A DNA stretch of 64,000 bases from an uncultured Halomonas sp. (GTDB lineage: Bacteria > Pseudomonadota > Gammaproteobacteria > Pseudomonadales > Halomonadaceae), in the NCBI RefSeq assembly GCF_947501415.1, contig NZ_CANMVL010000013.1, positions 1 through 64,000 of the forward strand, given 5' to 3'. Below, in pieces: positions 62,704-64,000 of the stretch. Made by a program: the position numbers and the translations under genes. The stretch's first letter is position 1; each line of letters starts with the position of its first letter. The notes under the pieces were generated by a model that searched no databases, had not been told where the DNA came from, and saw nothing but the letters and a program-made list of their open reading frames with translations.

Positions 62704-63318
62704 ATGGAAGACCCGGCCGCGAGCGGGGGTGACAGGCTTGCCAAGCAACGATCGATACGCCTGGAACGCCTTTCATCGATCAGACCCAAGCTGGTCTCTT
62801 TCGCCAGGATGCATCTGCGCGACAATGCCATGGCAGAGGATGCCGTTCAGGAAGCCCTGATGGCGGCCATCGAGAAGGATGCCACCTTCGCGGGTCGTTC
62901 CGGCTATGACACCTGGGTGTTTGGAATATTGAAGTACAAGATTCTCGACATCATGCGCTACCAGAAGCGCCAGGGACGCCTGCAGCCTCTCGATGACGAG
63001 GAGAGTGATGAGGTCATCGATCGACAGTTTCGAAAAAACGGGCGCTGGGAAGCCCATTCTCGTCCGGCAAGCTGGGGGGATCCTGACGCCGTCATCGAAA
63101 GCCAGCACTTCTGGAGGGTGTTCGACGCCTGCATGATCGCACTGCCGGAAAACACTGCCCGGGTCTTCTCGCTGCGCGAGCTGATGGGGCTCTCTACCGA
63201 GGAGATCTGTGGGCTGCTCGAGATTCGAGAAAGCAACTGCTGGGTGATTCTGCACCGTGCACGGCTACGTCTACGCCAATGTATCGAGAAAGGCTGGTTG
63301 GAAGGAGAAACCGCATGA
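62704..63318 (+). CDS. ECF-type sigma-70 family RNA polymerase sigma factor
   Basis: A 204-residue sigma factor with region 2 (LVSFARMHLRDNAMAEDAVQEALMAAIEK, then TWVFGILKYKILDIMRYQKRQ) and region 4 (ALPENTARVFSLRELMGLSTEEICGLLEIRESNCWVILHRARLRLRQCIE). The about 60-residue stretch between them is longer and more charged than in simple ECFs. GGAGA lies before the ATG at 62704. Its stop overlaps the anti-sigma start (ATGA). This sigma/zf-HC2 arrangement is common next to DUF2282 (bufferin-like) genes, of which only a possible remnant is seen here. Confidence 0.88.
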   Translation: MEDPAASGGDRLAKQRSIRLERLSSIRPKLVSFARMHLRDNAMAEDAVQEALMAAIEKDATFAGRSGYDTWVFGILKYKILDIMRYQKRQGRLQPLDDEESDEVIDRQFRKNGRWEAHSRPASWGDPDAVIESQHFWRVFDACMIALPENTARVFSLRELMGLSTEEICGLLEIRESNCWVILHRARLRLRQCIEKGWLEGETA

Positions 63319-63503
63319 TGATGTGCAAAGAGGCCTCTCGGCTGATGTCACTCAAGCACGAACGCAGCCTTACCTTTCAGGAAAGGATGTCGCTTCGGTT
63401 CCATCTGTCGATGTGCGGCGCCTGCAGGCAGTGTGACAGGCAGTTCAGGCTACTTCATGAGGCCTGCAGGGGCTACGGGATTGACCATGAGGTGGATCCG
63501 TAG
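63315..63503 (+). CDS. Zinc-finger (zf-HC2-like) anti-sigma factor, short
   Basis: A 62-residue protein with the ligand set C4 (MMMCKEA) and H-x3-C-x2-C in RFHLSMCGACRQC. It has no transmembrane helix, so it is a cytoplasmic sensor, likely responding to metal or thiol oxidation. The 4-base overlap with the sigma gene ensures matched synthesis. Too short for a separate output domain. Confidence 0.85.
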   Translation: MMMCKEASRLMSLKHERSLTFQERMSLRFHLSMCGACRQCDRQFRLLHEACRGYGIDHEVDP

Positions 63504-63546
63504 ACGACGGGCGCTGACGGCCCACCGGTGCCTCACTCCTCTGTCT

Positions 63547-63624
63547 TCACCGGCCTTCCGCCTGCGCCATCACCGGCATCGCCACGAACATGCTCATTGC
63601 CGCCCCGATCAGATACTTTCTCAT
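63547..63624 (-). CDS. 25-residue signal-peptide-like ORF, possible truncated secreted peptide gene
   Basis: The frame reads MRKYLIGAAMSMFVAMPVMA followed by QAEGR and a stop. It looks like a Sec signal peptide with almost no mature part. AGGAG lies 9 bases before the ATG, so translation is likely. The segment faces the sigma/anti-sigma pair. DUF2282 (BufA) precursors controlled by such sigma factors begin in a similar way, which makes a decayed or truncated bufA-type gene one reading; a genuine micropeptide is the other. Confidence 0.45.
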   Translation of the reverse strand: MRKYLIGAAMSMFVAMPVMAQAEGR

Positions 63625-63767
63625 GACACTTTTCTCCTGCAAATGAGTCCCCAGGCTGTCCGAGGCCCTCACGTATAACAGGAACACGTACGTATCGTTT
63701 CAGGCCTGTTATCTCGACAGCAATATGATATTAAACTCACATTGGAGGTGTGCGAAATCCTGACCCG

Positions 63768-64000
63768 TCACGATAGATCCATGAAACCTCTCACCTTCCG
63801 CAAGGCATCGCTCCCATGCAATACGCTTGGCGAGTCTTTATCCTCCATGGCCTGCCGGCGCCAATGACGCAGCGTGGAGGGATGCACACCGAAATCGGCG
63901 GGCAGTTTCACTCCGAGCTGCTGTGCCAAAACTCGAAGCAACGCCATATGGTGCACGGTGTGGCTGGTCAGAAAGGCCAACTCACGGGCCAGGCTGGTGG
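63768..64000 (-). CDS. DinB-family protein, C-terminal part (truncated by window edge)
   Basis: The visible C-terminus, running in from the right edge (TSLARELAFLTSHTVHHMALLRVLAQQLGVKLPADFGVHPSTLRHW), contains the metal-binding histidines of the DinB four-helix bundle (SHTVHH) and the family ending FGVHPSTL. DinB proteins are metal-dependent and some act as thiol transferases; function is not known here. The N-terminal part is outside the window. The tail after STLRHW is variable and ends MDLS. Confidence 0.8.
   Translation of the reverse strand, partial: TSLARELAFLTSHTVHHMALLRVLAQQLGVKLPADFGVHPSTLRHWRRQAMEDKDSPSVLHGSDALRKVRGFMDLS

Overview
The window looks like a chromosomal segment of a GC-rich gammaproteobacterium, most likely Halomonas or a close relative (Halomonadaceae). 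The grounds are the surE-pcm-nlpD-rpoS and ftsB-ispD-ispF-truD order, a hexR-controlled Entner-Doudoroff set, and an alpha-glucosidase whose sequence and catalytic triad match the enzyme described from Halomonas sp. H11. No rRNA, tRNA, CRISPR array or prophage is visible. All calls rest on reading the sequence; no database search was run.

Layout. (1) 1-77: the end of an IS3-type element running off the left edge. (2) 195-12394: housekeeping block, with a DUF2254 membrane protein, then minus-strand alr-lpxL and the long run DUF482-ftsB-ispD-ispF-truD-surE-pcm-DUF368-nlpD-rpoS. (3) 12511-32961: a sugar-acid and central-carbon island. It has an aldehyde dehydrogenase, edd-glk-yeaD-like mutarotase-pgi, a Gfo/Idh/MocA dehydrogenase, a De Ley-Doudoroff galactose operon (GntR regulator-dgoD-galactose dehydrogenase-dgoK-dgoA-lactonase), the opposing zwf-pgl-eda operon with hexR divergent from it, an SGLT-type Na+/sugar symporter and a RidA protein. 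(4) 33318-43172: an alpha-glucoside system, with a ScrY/LamB-type porin, a broken aldo/keto reductase, an ABC importer (thuEFG/K-like), a GH13 alpha-glucosidase and a LacI regulator. (5) 43242-58094: universal stress protein and SulP transporter, an EamA exporter, slipin and NfeD, a diguanylate cyclase, an unusual cytochrome c, a kinase-ynjBCD uptake operon and a sterol-desaturase-family enzyme. (6) 58087-64000: a VTT (TVP38/TMEM64) membrane domain fused to a flavin disulfide oxidoreductase, two small glycosyltransferases, a YiiX-like papain-fold protein, an ECF sigma/zf-HC2 anti-sigma pair beside a truncated secreted peptide, and a DinB-family gene cut by the right edge.

How it works together. 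Regions 3 and 4 form a connected carbohydrate module. Alpha-glucosides would enter through the porin and ABC importer, be cut to glucose by the GH13 enzyme, be phosphorylated by Glk and routed through Zwf-Pgl-Edd-Eda. Galactose would enter by the symporter and be oxidised via galactonate to KDPGal, giving pyruvate plus glyceraldehyde-3-phosphate. A palindrome of the FadR-type GntR operator class lies before both the GntR gene and the distant symporter gene, tying the transporter to the galactose operon. HexR-like sites lie before edd and between zwf and hexR. A further GTAA-NN-TTAC motif recurs in the edd, zwf and porin promoters, with a looser version before the symporter.

Several genes carry in-frame tandem repeats (mutarotase 39 bp x4, DUF368 15 bp x5, cytochrome c Glu/Ala/Gly tract, YnjB 21 bp x2), and the zwf-pgl gap holds a decayed copy of the zwf 3' end. 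Local tandem duplication is therefore a recurring theme.
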